Assembly (NCBI GenBank): GCA_020635855.1 | Contig: JACJYZ010000004.1 | Coordinates: 372,001-436,000, forward strand | Length of the DNA stretch: 64,000 nucleotides | Reading direction: 5' to 3' | From: Flavobacteriales bacterium | GTDB taxonomy: Bacteria; Bacteroidota; Bacteroidia; JACJYZ01 | The notes under the pieces: model-generated | The model's input: the letters and a program-made list of their open reading frames with translations, nothing else | Told to the model about the DNA's origin: nothing | Database searches by the model: none | Program-made: the position numbers and the translations under genes | Shown here: in pieces, positions 27,559 through 36,109 of the stretch | Numbering within the stretch: the first letter of the stretch is position 1 | How the letters are laid out: each line of letters begins with the position of its first letter

Positions 27559-28251
27559 ATGAAAGCAGGTGTGGTAACGTTTCCGGGATCCAATTGCGAC
27601 CAGGATCTTCTCTATGTGACACGCGAGAAGGTGGGCATGGAAACCGTATCCTTATGGCACAAGGATCATGACCTGCAGGGTTGTGATGTCATTTTTCTTC
27701 CGGGTGGATTTTCCTACGGCGATTACCTGCGCTCAGGTTCACTCGCCCGCTTCTCTCCCATCATGGAACAAGTGATTGCGTTTGCAGGAAAGGGTGGTCT
27801 CGTGTTCGGAATATGTAACGGATTCCAGATCCTTTGCGAATCCGGACTGTTGCCCGGTGCCCTTTTGCACAACAACCAACAAAAGTTCGTTTGCGAGAAT
27901 GTGTACATCACACCCGTCACCCAAAATTCAGCGGTCACCAGCCGTACAAAACCGGGACAGGCCCTGAAAATCCCGATTGCCCACGGCGAAGGACGCTACC
28001 ATGCAGATGAAACCACACTGAAACAACTGCACGACAACGACCAGATCCTGTTCCGTTACTGCGATGCGAACGGACAAATCAAACCCGAATCAAATCCGAA
28101 CGGATCCATTGAGCACATCGCCGGTGTATGCAACAAAGGCAGGAATGTTTTCGGAATGATGCCCCACCCCGAACGGGCTGCCGATACGGAGTTGGGTAAC
28201 ACCGACGGACTGCTGATTCTCGAGTCCCTTCTTCAGGCGGTACCCGCGTAA
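27559..28251 (+). CDS. purQ: Phosphoribosylformylglycinamidine synthase, glutaminase subunit
   Basis: Class I glutamine amidotransferase supplying ammonia to PurL for FGAM synthesis. 230 residues. MKAGVVTFPGSNCDQD start, GGFSYGDYLR, catalytic Cys in FGICNGFQILCE, and C-terminal His/Glu in MMPHPERA. Bacteroidota often have a large fused PurL, so a separate PurQ implies a small PurL/PurS set. Start at 27559 is the family start; upstream codons to 27514 are not conserved. The 3' end overlaps nadD on the other strand by 19 bases. Confidence 0.95.
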   Translation: MKAGVVTFPGSNCDQDLLYVTREKVGMETVSLWHKDHDLQGCDVIFLPGGFSYGDYLRSGSLARFSPIMEQVIAFAGKGGLVFGICNGFQILCESGLLPGALLHNNQQKFVCENVYITPVTQNSAVTSRTKPGQALKIPIAHGEGRYHADETTLKQLHDNDQILFRYCDANGQIKPESNPNGSIEHIAGVCNKGRNVFGMMPHPERAADTELGNTDGLLILESLLQAVPA

Positions 28252-28814
28252 TAACCTTTGTTCCGGATCCAGGATTCAAGTCCGGGAGGCAAATCACTCC
28301 CCACTGACTTTCCTGTGTGCAAAGCTTCACGGATGCGCGTGGAAGACACGTCTGTTTCCACACCCTCGCATACATGAGCACCGGGCGGCAGATCACGCTG
28401 AACAATTGCATAACCGGGCCTGTGATAGATCCACACAGCAGCTAGTTGCAACAGGGTTTCATAGTCTTTCCACCGATGCAGGGCCGGCAGGTTGTCACTG
28501 CCTATAATCAGCACAAACGAACGATCGGGGTGATCTGCGTGAAGTCTGCGCAGTGTATCCACGGTATAGGAAGGTTTGGGCATGTCAAGTTCCACTTCGC
28601 ATATCCTGAGTCCGGGTTCGTTGTCGAGCACACGGTGCAAGATGGCGAGCCGGTCTTCCACCGGCAGCAGACCCTGGTCCTGTTTGAACGGATTCTGCGG
28701 AGACACCACAAACCAGATTTCACCGATGTCTTCGCTGTTGAGGATTTGCCTGGCTATGTGGAGGTGCCCGGCGTGAACGGGATTGAATGAACCGAAAAGA
28801 AGCCCCGTCTTCAT
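28233..28814 (-). CDS. nadD: Nicotinate-nucleotide adenylyltransferase
   Basis: Adenylates nicotinate mononucleotide in NAD synthesis. 193 residues. GLLFGSFNPVHAGHL contains the nucleotidyltransferase H-x-G-H motif; the C-terminal SSTRIREAL is the second ATP-binding motif. ATG at 28814, 4 bases after gmk's stop, so gmk and nadD are co-transcribed with yicC. The pathway also includes the nadB product encoded later in this window. Confidence 0.95.
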   Translation of the reverse strand: MKTGLLFGSFNPVHAGHLHIARQILNSEDIGEIWFVVSPQNPFKQDQGLLPVEDRLAILHRVLDNEPGLRICEVELDMPKPSYTVDTLRRLHADHPDRSFVLIIGSDNLPALHRWKDYETLLQLAAVWIYHRPGYAIVQRDLPPGAHVCEGVETDVSSTRIREALHTGKSVGSDLPPGLESWIRNKGYYAGTA

Positions 28815-28818
28815 CAGA

Positions 28819-29391
28819 CTAGGCGGGTATGTTCAAAAAGGAACGTACCACACTTTCCGCTTCCTCCAGGGCCTTTTGCAGGTCATCGTTGATAATGATG
28901 TGGTCAAACCTGGGGGCGTATTCCATTTCCATGCGGGCCCTGGCGAGGCGCTGTTTCAGGGTTTCTTCGGTTTCCGTACCTCTTCCGCGTAATCGCTTTT
29001 CCAGCGCATCCAGCGACGGGGGACTTACGAAAACCGCCAGTGAAGAGTCGGGAAAGGCTTGCTTGATATTGAGAGCGCCCACCACATCCACGTCGAAGAT
29101 CACATTCCGCCCCGCAGAAAGCATGTTTTCCACTTCGGTGTGCAGGGTGCCGTAAAACAATCCCGGGTATACCTCTTCCCATTCCAGGAAGGCCCCTTCG
29201 TCCACCTTCCTTTTGAAAGTGTCCTGGTTCATGAAATGATAATCCACGCCATCGGTTTCGTGCGCACGCATAGGGCGGCTGGTGGCGGAGACGGAGAAAG
29301 ACAAACCCAGGTTCTGCTTCAGCAGGTGTTTTACCAGTGTGGTTTTACCGGCACCCGAAGGAGAAGAGAATATGATGAGTTTGCCATCCAT
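28819..29391 (-). CDS. gmk: Guanylate kinase
   Basis: Phosphorylates GMP to GDP. 190 residues. P-loop SSPSGAGKTT near residues 9-18, the GMP-binding SRPMRAHETDGVDYHF, and the lid region ending RARMEMEYAPRFDHIIIND. ATG at 29391, two bases after the yicC stop. yicC-gmk is a very common bacterial pair. Confidence 0.97.
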   Translation of the reverse strand: MDGKLIIFSSPSGAGKTTLVKHLLKQNLGLSFSVSATSRPMRAHETDGVDYHFMNQDTFKRKVDEGAFLEWEEVYPGLFYGTLHTEVENMLSAGRNVIFDVDVVGALNIKQAFPDSSLAVFVSPPSLDALEKRLRGRGTETEETLKQRLARARMEMEYAPRFDHIIINDDLQKALEEAESVVRSFLNIPA

Positions 29392-29393
29392 GC

Positions 29394-30266
29394 TTAAAGG
29401 ATATTGGCCACCTGCTCTTTTACTCTTTCCAACTCCTCTTTCATCTGCACCACAATTTTCTGTATATCGGCGTTGTTGGCCTTTGAACCGATGGTGTTGA
29501 TTTCGCGGCCGATCTCCTGGGATATGAAGTTCAGTTTCTTTCCACTCGATTCGCGACCCTGAAGGGTTTCGATGAAGTAATCGCAGTGGATCTTCAGGCG
29601 GGTCTTTTCCTCGGTGATGTCCATCTTTTCGAGGTAATAGATCAGCTCCTGTTCGAAGCGGTTCATGTCTACGGACTCGCCACCCTCCATTTGCTTGAGT
29701 TGAGTTTTGATGCGATCCTTGACCGTTGTGATCCGCACCTTTTCCGGTCCTTCGATGTTGTTCAGCAGGCGTTTGATGCTCAGTATCCGTTTGATGAAGT
29801 CCTCTTCAATCACTTTACCTTCCCTCAACCGGAAATCGTCGAGCATGGCAATGACCTTCTTCAGGGCATTGAGAATCTGGAACCACTCGTTCTCATCGGT
29901 CTCGCTTTTCTCATTTTGGATCACATCCGGCAAACGCATCACCATGGACATGATATCGTTCTGGGAAGCCCCCAGTTCAGCGGTCAGATCCACCATGTCA
30001 TTGTAGTAGGCGGCGATGACGTCCCGGTTGAGGACCTGATTTTTTATGTTGGATGCACTCTCCACAAAGATGTTGAGTTCAACCTTTCCTCTCTGCAACC
30101 ACCTGGCCAACTCGGTGCGTATTTCCGGTTCCTTGTCGCGCAACATGGCCGGCAACCGTACACCCAGATCAAGCTGACGACTGTTCAGCGATTTGATCTC
30201 AATATGTACCGACCTGTTTTGTAGGTCACACACGGCCTTTCCGAAGCCTGTCATTGATTTGATCAT
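29394..30266 (-). CDS. YicC family endoribonuclease-like protein
   Basis: 290 residues. N-terminal MIKSMTGFGKA is the family signature; the C-terminal DUF1732 block has GRESSGKKLNFISQEIGREI then NTIGSKANNADIQ. E. coli YicC has endoribonuclease activity and affects small-RNA turnover. Start ATG at 30266; it leads the yicC-gmk-nadD operon. A T-rich -7-like box (TTATTTTAG on the minus strand near 30285) may be its promoter, but it does not match the consensus fully. Confidence 0.92.
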   Translation of the reverse strand: MIKSMTGFGKAVCDLQNRSVHIEIKSLNSRQLDLGVRLPAMLRDKEPEIRTELARWLQRGKVELNIFVESASNIKNQVLNRDVIAAYYNDMVDLTAELGASQNDIMSMVMRLPDVIQNEKSETDENEWFQILNALKKVIAMLDDFRLREGKVIEEDFIKRILSIKRLLNNIEGPEKVRITTVKDRIKTQLKQMEGGESVDMNRFEQELIYYLEKMDITEEKTRLKIHCDYFIETLQGRESSGKKLNFISQEIGREINTIGSKANNADIQKIVVQMKEELERVKEQVANIL

Positions 30267-30332
30267 ACTCTTATTTTTTGCTAAAATAACAAATAGGTGA
30301 GGTCTGGCAATCGCCTTTCACAACCGGTTGGT

Positions 30333-31247
30333 TCAGGCAGCATTTGCAGATTTAACCGAAGCAGGGCGGCTCACCAGAAAAACACCGGTGAATATCAGCA
30401 CAGCTGCAATGATCTTGTCTGTTGTCAGGCTATCCCTTCCCAATGACAACGCAATCACCGACGCAAAAAACGGCTGAAGGTAAATGTAAAAACTAACCAG
30501 TGATGGACTGGCCGTTTTCAGCGCGACAATGTTCAGCAAATACGCGAGAAAAGTGGTGCCGATGCACACGTACGCCACCCCCACCCACTGGCGGGTTTCC
30601 ATCGCATCCCACTTTGCATGCATGAATTGTTCGTGCCCGAACGGTAACACAAACAGGGAGCCGAAGAAAAAGATCCAGCTGATGACCACGAACGGACTGT
30701 GTTTGCGCATCATGGGCTTCACCAGGATAAGGTAGATGCTGTATGAAGTGGCATTCAGGAATACCATGAGATCACCCTTCAGTGTATCAGATCCGAAGGA
30801 AAGGTCTTTCCCATAGAGAATCAGGAATGCCGCACCGGAACATCCCAGCAGGATCCCGACAATCTTGCGCATGGTCAGCACCTCCTTCAATACCAGCACA
30901 CCCATGAGTACCACCATGATGGGACTAGAGATCATGATGATGGATGCATTGATCTCATGTGTAAGCGCCAGTCCGGAAAAAAACAGCGATTGGTTGAATG
31001 CAACCCCGAACATCCCACAAAGGGCCAGCAAGCCATATTCCCTGGCAGTGAAGGCAGCACGTTTATGCCTGAGGCTAACCAACACGAACAACACCAGGGC
31101 AACGGATGCCCGTGTAACCACGAACCCGAGCGGTTCAATGAAGTTCGGCATCAAACCCTTGGCCACCGTATAGTTGCCACCATAAATCAGGTTGGCGCCC
31201 AACAGCGCAAGGTGCGCACCTCTTTCTTCTTTTCTCAAAACAGCCAT
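30333..31247 (-). CDS. EamA/DMT-family transporter
   Basis: 304 residues, ten predicted membrane helices arranged as two EamA repeats (first ~15-140, second ~155-295). Members export amino acids, drugs or metabolites; the substrate cannot be read here. Start at the ATG 31247; an upstream in-frame GTG at 31253 would add two residues. Isolated from yicC by about 65 bases and divergent from the metB-type gene. Confidence 0.85.
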   Translation of the reverse strand: MAVLRKEERGAHLALLGANLIYGGNYTVAKGLMPNFIEPLGFVVTRASVALVLFVLVSLRHKRAAFTAREYGLLALCGMFGVAFNQSLFFSGLALTHEINASIIMISSPIMVVLMGVLVLKEVLTMRKIVGILLGCSGAAFLILYGKDLSFGSDTLKGDLMVFLNATSYSIYLILVKPMMRKHSPFVVISWIFFFGSLFVLPFGHEQFMHAKWDAMETRQWVGVAYVCIGTTFLAYLLNIVALKTASPSLVSFYIYLQPFFASVIALSLGRDSLTTDKIIAAVLIFTGVFLVSRPASVKSANAA

Positions 31248-31335
31248 ATCCACACCCGCCGGATGGATCCGGTACCTCGGATTTTAATAAGGAAAAACCA
31301 CAATTGGGACGGGGCAAATATCTGTATTTAATTAA

Positions 31336-31343
31336 TACCTTTG
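31336..31343 (+). promoter_or_regulatory. -7 promoter element of the cystathionine synthase/lyase gene
   Basis: TACCTTTG, perfect consensus, 82 bases before the ATG at 31426. No clear -33 element. Confidence 0.45.
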
Positions 31344-31425
31344 TTTGATCTTCCTCGTCCTTTCCCCACCAACCAGGCCTGGCCGGCAACGAAGGAAGGG
31401 AGAGGTTCATTAATAGTGTGGTATT

Positions 31426-32598
31426 ATGAAATTCGAAACCAAGGCGATCCACGCCGGACAAGATCCTGATCCGGCAACAGGGGCGATCATGACCCCGGTT
31501 TATCAAACCTCTACATATGTTCAGGAAAGACCGGGAATGCACAAAGGATATGAGTATTCCAGAACTTCCAACCCCACGCGCAAGGCACTGGAAGATAACC
31601 TGGCTGCACTGGAAAACGGTAAGCACGGACTTTGCTTTGCCAGCGGACTGGCAGCCATTGATGCGGTACTGAAACTGTTGAAACCAGGCGATGAAGTGAT
31701 TTCCACCAACGACCTGTACGGAGGCACCTACCGTATCTACACCAAGATTTTCTCCACTTACGGCATCTCATTTAAGTTCATCGGCATGCGCAATGCCGAA
31801 GACCTGGAGTCGCATATCACACCTCAAACCCGGCTGGTTTGGGCGGAAACACCCACCAACCCGCTGATGAACATCATCGACATCCGTAAGGTGGTGGAGA
31901 TTTCCAAAAAGCACGGTTGCCTGGTAGCTGTTGATAATACATTCGCTACGCCATACCTGCAAAGTCCTCTTGACTTGGGTGCCGATATCAGCATGCATTC
32001 GGTGACCAAGTACCTCGGCGGACATTCCGACCTGGTGATGGGCGCACTTATTTGCAACGACGATGCATTGAAAGACCGCCTGCATTTCATCCAGAACAGC
32101 ACGGGTGGAGTGCCGGGACCGCAAGATTGTTTCCTGGCCCTTCGCGGCATCAAAACCCTGCACGTGCGGATGGACCGCCATTGCGAGAACGGAGAAAAAA
32201 TCGCCAGGTACCTGAAAGCACATTCCCAGGTAGATAAAGTTTATTGGCCCGGGTTTCCCGATCATGACAACCATGAAGTAGCTAAAAAACAAATGCGCGG
32301 TTTCGGTGGCATGATCTCATTCACATTGAAGGGCAATCAGATGGACCAGGCACTGGATCTGATCTCCAATACCAAATGGTTCTCCCTGGCAGAATCCCTG
32401 GGCGGCGTGGAATCCCTGATCGGACACCCCGCCTCCATGACACACGCCGCTATCCCCAAAGAGGAAAGGGAGAAAAACGGGCTCGCGGATACGTTGATAC
32501 GCCTGAGCGTGGGCATTGAAAATGCAGACGACCTGATTGCAGATCTTGAACAAGCCATTGCCAAAGCAACCACACAGCAGGAATTCATTGCACGATGA
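31426..32598 (+). CDS. Cystathionine gamma-synthase/gamma-lyase (PLP enzyme)
   Basis: 390 residues of the Cys/Met metabolism PLP family. YQTSTYVQERPG, SGLAAIDAVL, the PLP lysine Lys195 in SVTKYLGGHSD, and ESLGGVESLIGHPASMTH near the C-terminus. Gamma-synthase (methionine synthesis) and gamma-lyase (cysteine from cystathionine) cannot be separated by eye. The YEYSRTSNPTR segment is shared by both. Its stop overlaps the next gene's ATG (ATGA, 32595-32598). Confidence 0.9.
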   Translation: MKFETKAIHAGQDPDPATGAIMTPVYQTSTYVQERPGMHKGYEYSRTSNPTRKALEDNLAALENGKHGLCFASGLAAIDAVLKLLKPGDEVISTNDLYGGTYRIYTKIFSTYGISFKFIGMRNAEDLESHITPQTRLVWAETPTNPLMNIIDIRKVVEISKKHGCLVAVDNTFATPYLQSPLDLGADISMHSVTKYLGGHSDLVMGALICNDDALKDRLHFIQNSTGGVPGPQDCFLALRGIKTLHVRMDRHCENGEKIARYLKAHSQVDKVYWPGFPDHDNHEVAKKQMRGFGGMISFTLKGNQMDQALDLISNTKWFSLAESLGGVESLIGHPASMTHAAIPKEEREKNGLADTLIRLSVGIENADDLIADLEQAIAKATTQQEFIAR

Positions 32599-33293
32599 AA
32601 GCAAACAAATTCGCCGTGATCGGATTGGGGCAGTTCGGAACTGCCATCGCCAAAACCCTTGCCAACAGGGGCGCCGAAGTAATTGCCATCGACAACAACG
32701 AAAACCACATTGAGAACATCCAGGACGATGTGGCCTATGCCGTGGCCCTGGACGCCACCGACAAGAAGGCACTGAAAGCCCAGAATATCCAGGACGTGGA
32801 TGCTGTGGTGGTAGCCATCGGTGAAGATTTCGAGGCCTTGTTGCTAACCACGGTTCTGCTGCAGGAACTCAAAGTGAAAAGGGTGATCGCCCGCGCCAAT
32901 GACCCGCACCAGCGGATGATTCTTGAAAAGATCGGTGTCAACGAAGTGCTTTCACCGGAAGACGAAGTAGGTCTGGTGGTGGCGGAACGACTGCTGAATC
33001 CCAACGTGGTTTCCTTCCTTCAGCTTCCCGACGATTACGAAATCGTGGAGATCCGAACACCAAAGGGCATCGCCAACCGCACACTGGATGATGTGGACCT
33101 TCGCAACAAATACAACCTGAACCTCATCACACTCAAACGCGAGTTCGAAGTGACCAAAGACGATGAGGTGATCAAGGAACAACACGTGATCGGCGTGCCC
33201 AAACCCGAAACCGTCTTGTACGAAACCGACACCATCATTGTGTTCGGAAGGGCCAAACAAATCGAACGATTCATCGAAATCAACCAGCAATAA
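32595..33293 (+). CDS. RCK-domain potassium channel regulator (TrkA/KtrA type)
   Basis: 232 residues. An N-terminal NAD-binding fold (VIGLGQFGTAIAKTLANRG) and a C-terminal TrkA-C domain (~140-225), i.e. a single RCK unit as in KtrA. It would gate a membrane K+ uptake subunit, but no trkH/ktrB gene lies next to it. Translationally coupled to the cystathionine enzyme gene, an unusual pairing by function. Confidence 0.88.
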   Translation: MKANKFAVIGLGQFGTAIAKTLANRGAEVIAIDNNENHIENIQDDVAYAVALDATDKKALKAQNIQDVDAVVVAIGEDFEALLLTTVLLQELKVKRVIARANDPHQRMILEKIGVNEVLSPEDEVGLVVAERLLNPNVVSFLQLPDDYEIVEIRTPKGIANRTLDDVDLRNKYNLNLITLKREFEVTKDDEVIKEQHVIGVPKPETVLYETDTIIVFGRAKQIERFIEINQQ

Positions 33294-33319
33294 CCGGCCG
33301 AAACACTGGTTTTTTTTGC

Positions 33320-33327
33320 TATTTTTG
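33320..33327 (+). promoter_or_regulatory. Candidate -7 promoter element before the metalloprotease gene
   Basis: TATTTTTG, perfect match, in the 170-base gap after the RCK gene. The leader would be about 130 bases. A second T-rich box near 33360 is weaker. Confidence 0.4.
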
Positions 33328-33463
33328 GGTGTGGGCATTGTCTTTGCCCCGCAGTGTGTGTATTTTTAGGAATCGAATTCCATATTTTTTTTGTTAGTTC
33401 GTGTGTCCGATGGGTGGCCTCATCGCCCAAAACTCTTTTCGTGTATTGCATAAATTCACCGTC

Positions 33464-35572
33464 ATGAAACAACTTTTGACTTTTGTTGCTTTGCTTTTGA
33501 TCCCGGGTTCTTTCACGTATTTACATGCACAGGAAAACCCATCACCGGAACCTTGTTTGACCCACGTGATGCAAAAAGAAGAGGAAGCCAAAGATCCATC
33601 GATTGCCATAAAGCGCGCCGAGCTGGAACGCTTCACACAAGCCTTTGTGGAACAACGAAAGCAAGCAGCCACAGGCAAAACCTCCGGCGCCGTTAAGATC
33701 ATACCGGTCGTGGTACACGTGATTCATGAAGGTGGTGCGGAAAACATATCGGATGCACAAATCCAGGACGGCATACGGGTGCTCAACGAAGACTTCCGTC
33801 GCCTGAACAACGATACCAACAAAACACAAAGCGTGTGGAAATCCATCGCTGCCGATAGCGAGATCGAATTCCGACTCGCCCAGAAAGACCCCAATGGAAA
33901 TTGCACCAACGGCATTACGCGAACCTATTCAGAACTAACCAATGAGGCCCGGAACAATGTGAAAGGCCTGATCGTCTGGCCGGCCAACAAATACCTGAAC
34001 GTATGGCTGGTCAAAACCATCGAGAATACCAGCGGAACCAGTGGATTCATTATCGGGTTTGCCCAATTCCCCGGTGGAAACTCATCTACAGATGGTGTGG
34101 TGGTTCGGAACGACTACTGGGGTGTGATGGGCACAGCCAGCCAAACCTACCGTGGCCGTACCGCCACCCATGAAGTAGGACACTGGCTGAACCTTCGGCA
34201 CATTTGGGGCGATGCAACATGTGGCAACGACCAGGTATCCGACACGCCGACCCAGGAAGCATCCAACAGCGGATGCCCATCATTTCCGCATGTAACATGC
34301 AGCAACGGACCGAACGGCGACATGTATCAGAATTATATGGATTACAGCAACGGCAATTGCGAGAACCTGTTCACCGAAGGTCAGAAAGCGAGGATGCTGG
34401 CCACGCTCAACTCTTCCACATCCGGCCGGAACAACCTGTGGAGTTCATCCAACCTGGCCGCCACGGGTACCGACGGTACACCCGCTACCCTGTGTACGCC
34501 CCATGCCGAATTCGAGAGCAGCACCATTTACCTGTGCGAGGGCGATTCCGTTCAGTTCTTTGACAAGTCATGGAACGGCAAACCCAGTTCATGGAACTGG
34601 ACATTTTCAGGAGGTACCCCAGCCAGTTCAACTGACTCCACGCCGTATGTGACATATAATACCGCCGGCACTTACAACGTATCTCTCACCGCTTCCAACA
34701 GCACCGGCTCCGATGTGGAACTCAAGACCAACTACATTGTGGTTAGTCCGGCAACGGCTGTGGAGAAAGTAATGCCGTTCACAGAAGGTTTTGAAGATGC
34801 AACCTACGTCAGCAACAACTGGGTAATTGAGAACCCGGATGCAAGCATTGGCTGGGAACGTACGTCTGCCACCTCCTACTCAGGCTCGGCATGCCTGCGC
34901 TTACGCAACGACCTGAACGCTACCAACCACAAAGACCGGATCATTAGTCCGACATACGACATCGATTCCATCCTGTCTCCCAAGCTCACCTACAAAGTTG
35001 CATTCGCGCAGAACACTTCATCTGACAATGACAAACTGAAAGTGTACGTATCTACCAACTGCGGAAAATCTTGGGCCTTGCGAAGTCAGAAATCAGGCAC
35101 ACAGTTGGCCACTGTGTCGGCGCAATCCTTTGAATTCACACCTTCCGGCACATCCGACTGGCGTGAAGAAACCGTCAGCCTCGGCCCCTATGCAGGAGCT
35201 GATAAGATAAGGGTGATGTTCGAATTCACCGGTGATGGTGGAAACAACATCTACTTGGACGACCTTAACCTGTCCGGAACCGGCTACATCGGCATAGGTG
35301 AACAGGATGCGGATGCCATTGGAATGCGGTTGTACCCGAATCCGTTTTCGGATGAAGCCACCCTCCAATTTCATCTGACCCACCGTTCAGCTGTTGATAT
35401 CAATGTGTATGATGTCACGGGAAGGGCGCTCTATACCTTGCAACCGTCTGCACTCCTTTCGGCAGGAACACATACATATGCCCTTTCGGCCAAACTGTTT
35501 CCCAAAGGCATCTACTTCATACATGTGAATACGGGAGATCATGTAGCCACCACGCGCATGGTCATCCAGTAG
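33464..35572 (+). CDS. Secreted pappalysin-like zinc metalloprotease (M43) with PKD and T9SS sorting domain
   Basis: 702 residues. Signal peptide (KQLLTFVALLLIPGSFTYLHA), a propeptide, then the M43 catalytic domain with HEVGHWLNLRH at 236-246 (three zinc ligands plus catalytic Glu) and a Met-turn region MYQNYMDYSNGNC. A PKD domain (SWNWTFSGGTPASS near 380-405) and a beta-sandwich (MAM/jelly-roll-like, ~435-610) follow. The last ~75 residues are a T9SS type A sorting domain (MRLYPNPFSDEATLQF, YDVTGRALY). ATG 33464 opens the signal peptide; the longer frame from 33401 is not used. Probably an extracellular protease for protein degradation. Bounded by a terminator. Confidence 0.9.
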   Translation: MKQLLTFVALLLIPGSFTYLHAQENPSPEPCLTHVMQKEEEAKDPSIAIKRAELERFTQAFVEQRKQAATGKTSGAVKIIPVVVHVIHEGGAENISDAQIQDGIRVLNEDFRRLNNDTNKTQSVWKSIAADSEIEFRLAQKDPNGNCTNGITRTYSELTNEARNNVKGLIVWPANKYLNVWLVKTIENTSGTSGFIIGFAQFPGGNSSTDGVVVRNDYWGVMGTASQTYRGRTATHEVGHWLNLRHIWGDATCGNDQVSDTPTQEASNSGCPSFPHVTCSNGPNGDMYQNYMDYSNGNCENLFTEGQKARMLATLNSSTSGRNNLWSSSNLAATGTDGTPATLCTPHAEFESSTIYLCEGDSVQFFDKSWNGKPSSWNWTFSGGTPASSTDSTPYVTYNTAGTYNVSLTASNSTGSDVELKTNYIVVSPATAVEKVMPFTEGFEDATYVSNNWVIENPDASIGWERTSATSYSGSACLRLRNDLNATNHKDRIISPTYDIDSILSPKLTYKVAFAQNTSSDNDKLKVYVSTNCGKSWALRSQKSGTQLATVSAQSFEFTPSGTSDWREETVSLGPYAGADKIRVMFEFTGDGGNNIYLDDLNLSGTGYIGIGEQDADAIGMRLYPNPFSDEATLQFHLTHRSAVDINVYDVTGRALYTLQPSALLSAGTHTYALSAKLFPKGIYFIHVNTGDHVATTRMVIQ

Positions 35573-35583
35573 TTGGCAGGCAT

Positions 35584-35620
35584 AAAAAAAACCGGAGTCC
35601 GATGGGCTCCGGTTTTTTTT
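35584..35620. terminator. Bidirectional terminator between convergent genes
   Basis: ACCGGAG (35591-35597) pairs with CTCCGGT (35607-35613), extended by an A7 run on the left and a T7 run on the right. It can stop transcription in both directions, between the protease gene (+) and the exported protein gene (-). Confidence 0.9.
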
Positions 35621-35635
35621 ATGCAGTAGTTCCGG

Positions 35636-36082
35636 TTATTCCTTGAATCCGACCAGGATGGAAACGCATCCTGTGGGCACCATTGATACGGCCTTCCCGC
35701 TTTCAGATCGCTTGGGTACATTGATCTCCACAATGATCTGCTGGGTTGATTTCACATTGAAGTCCCAGGAGTTGGCCATGTCGTGTTGTGTGTTGTCAAA
35801 GATAAGGTTGCGGTTGGCGTCCATCAGACGGAATTCCACATCACCTATCACTTCCTGTGCACAGACGGCCACACGATAATTCTGTCCGGCGTAGAAGGTG
35901 AGCAGCAGTTCTGCCGTTTCTCCCTCAGCCAGGATGGCGCTGTTAAGCTGACCGTTGTGTGTATAGGGTGAAAGGATGGGATTACATACTTTCTTGGTGA
36001 ACGCTTTGCATTGTGCAAAGCCGGATGCCGGCATAAGCAAGGCAATTGCCAAACACAGATTCAGGAACCATTTTGCTTTCAT
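35636..36082 (-). CDS. Exported protein of unknown function
   Basis: 148 residues with a signal peptide (KAKWFLNLCLAIALLMP, cleavage after GFA). The mature part begins QCKAFTKKVC and has four Cys (in QCKAF, KKVCNP, VAVCAQ and GCVSILVG) and a beta-rich pattern (YRVAVCAQEVIGDVEF, STQQIIVEINVP). Start ATG 36082; the TTG two codons earlier is not preferred. It lies 27 bases downstream of the lipoprotein gene on the same strand, so the two are likely one operon. I do not recognise the family beyond similar hypothetical proteins in Bacteroidota. Confidence 0.75.
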   Translation of the reverse strand: MKAKWFLNLCLAIALLMPASGFAQCKAFTKKVCNPILSPYTHNGQLNSAILAEGETAELLLTFYAGQNYRVAVCAQEVIGDVEFRLMDANRNLIFDNTQHDMANSWDFNVKSTQQIIVEINVPKRSESGKAVSMVPTGCVSILVGFKE

Positions 36083-36109
36083 AACCAAATTTTTCTAGCT
36101 GTACGGAAA

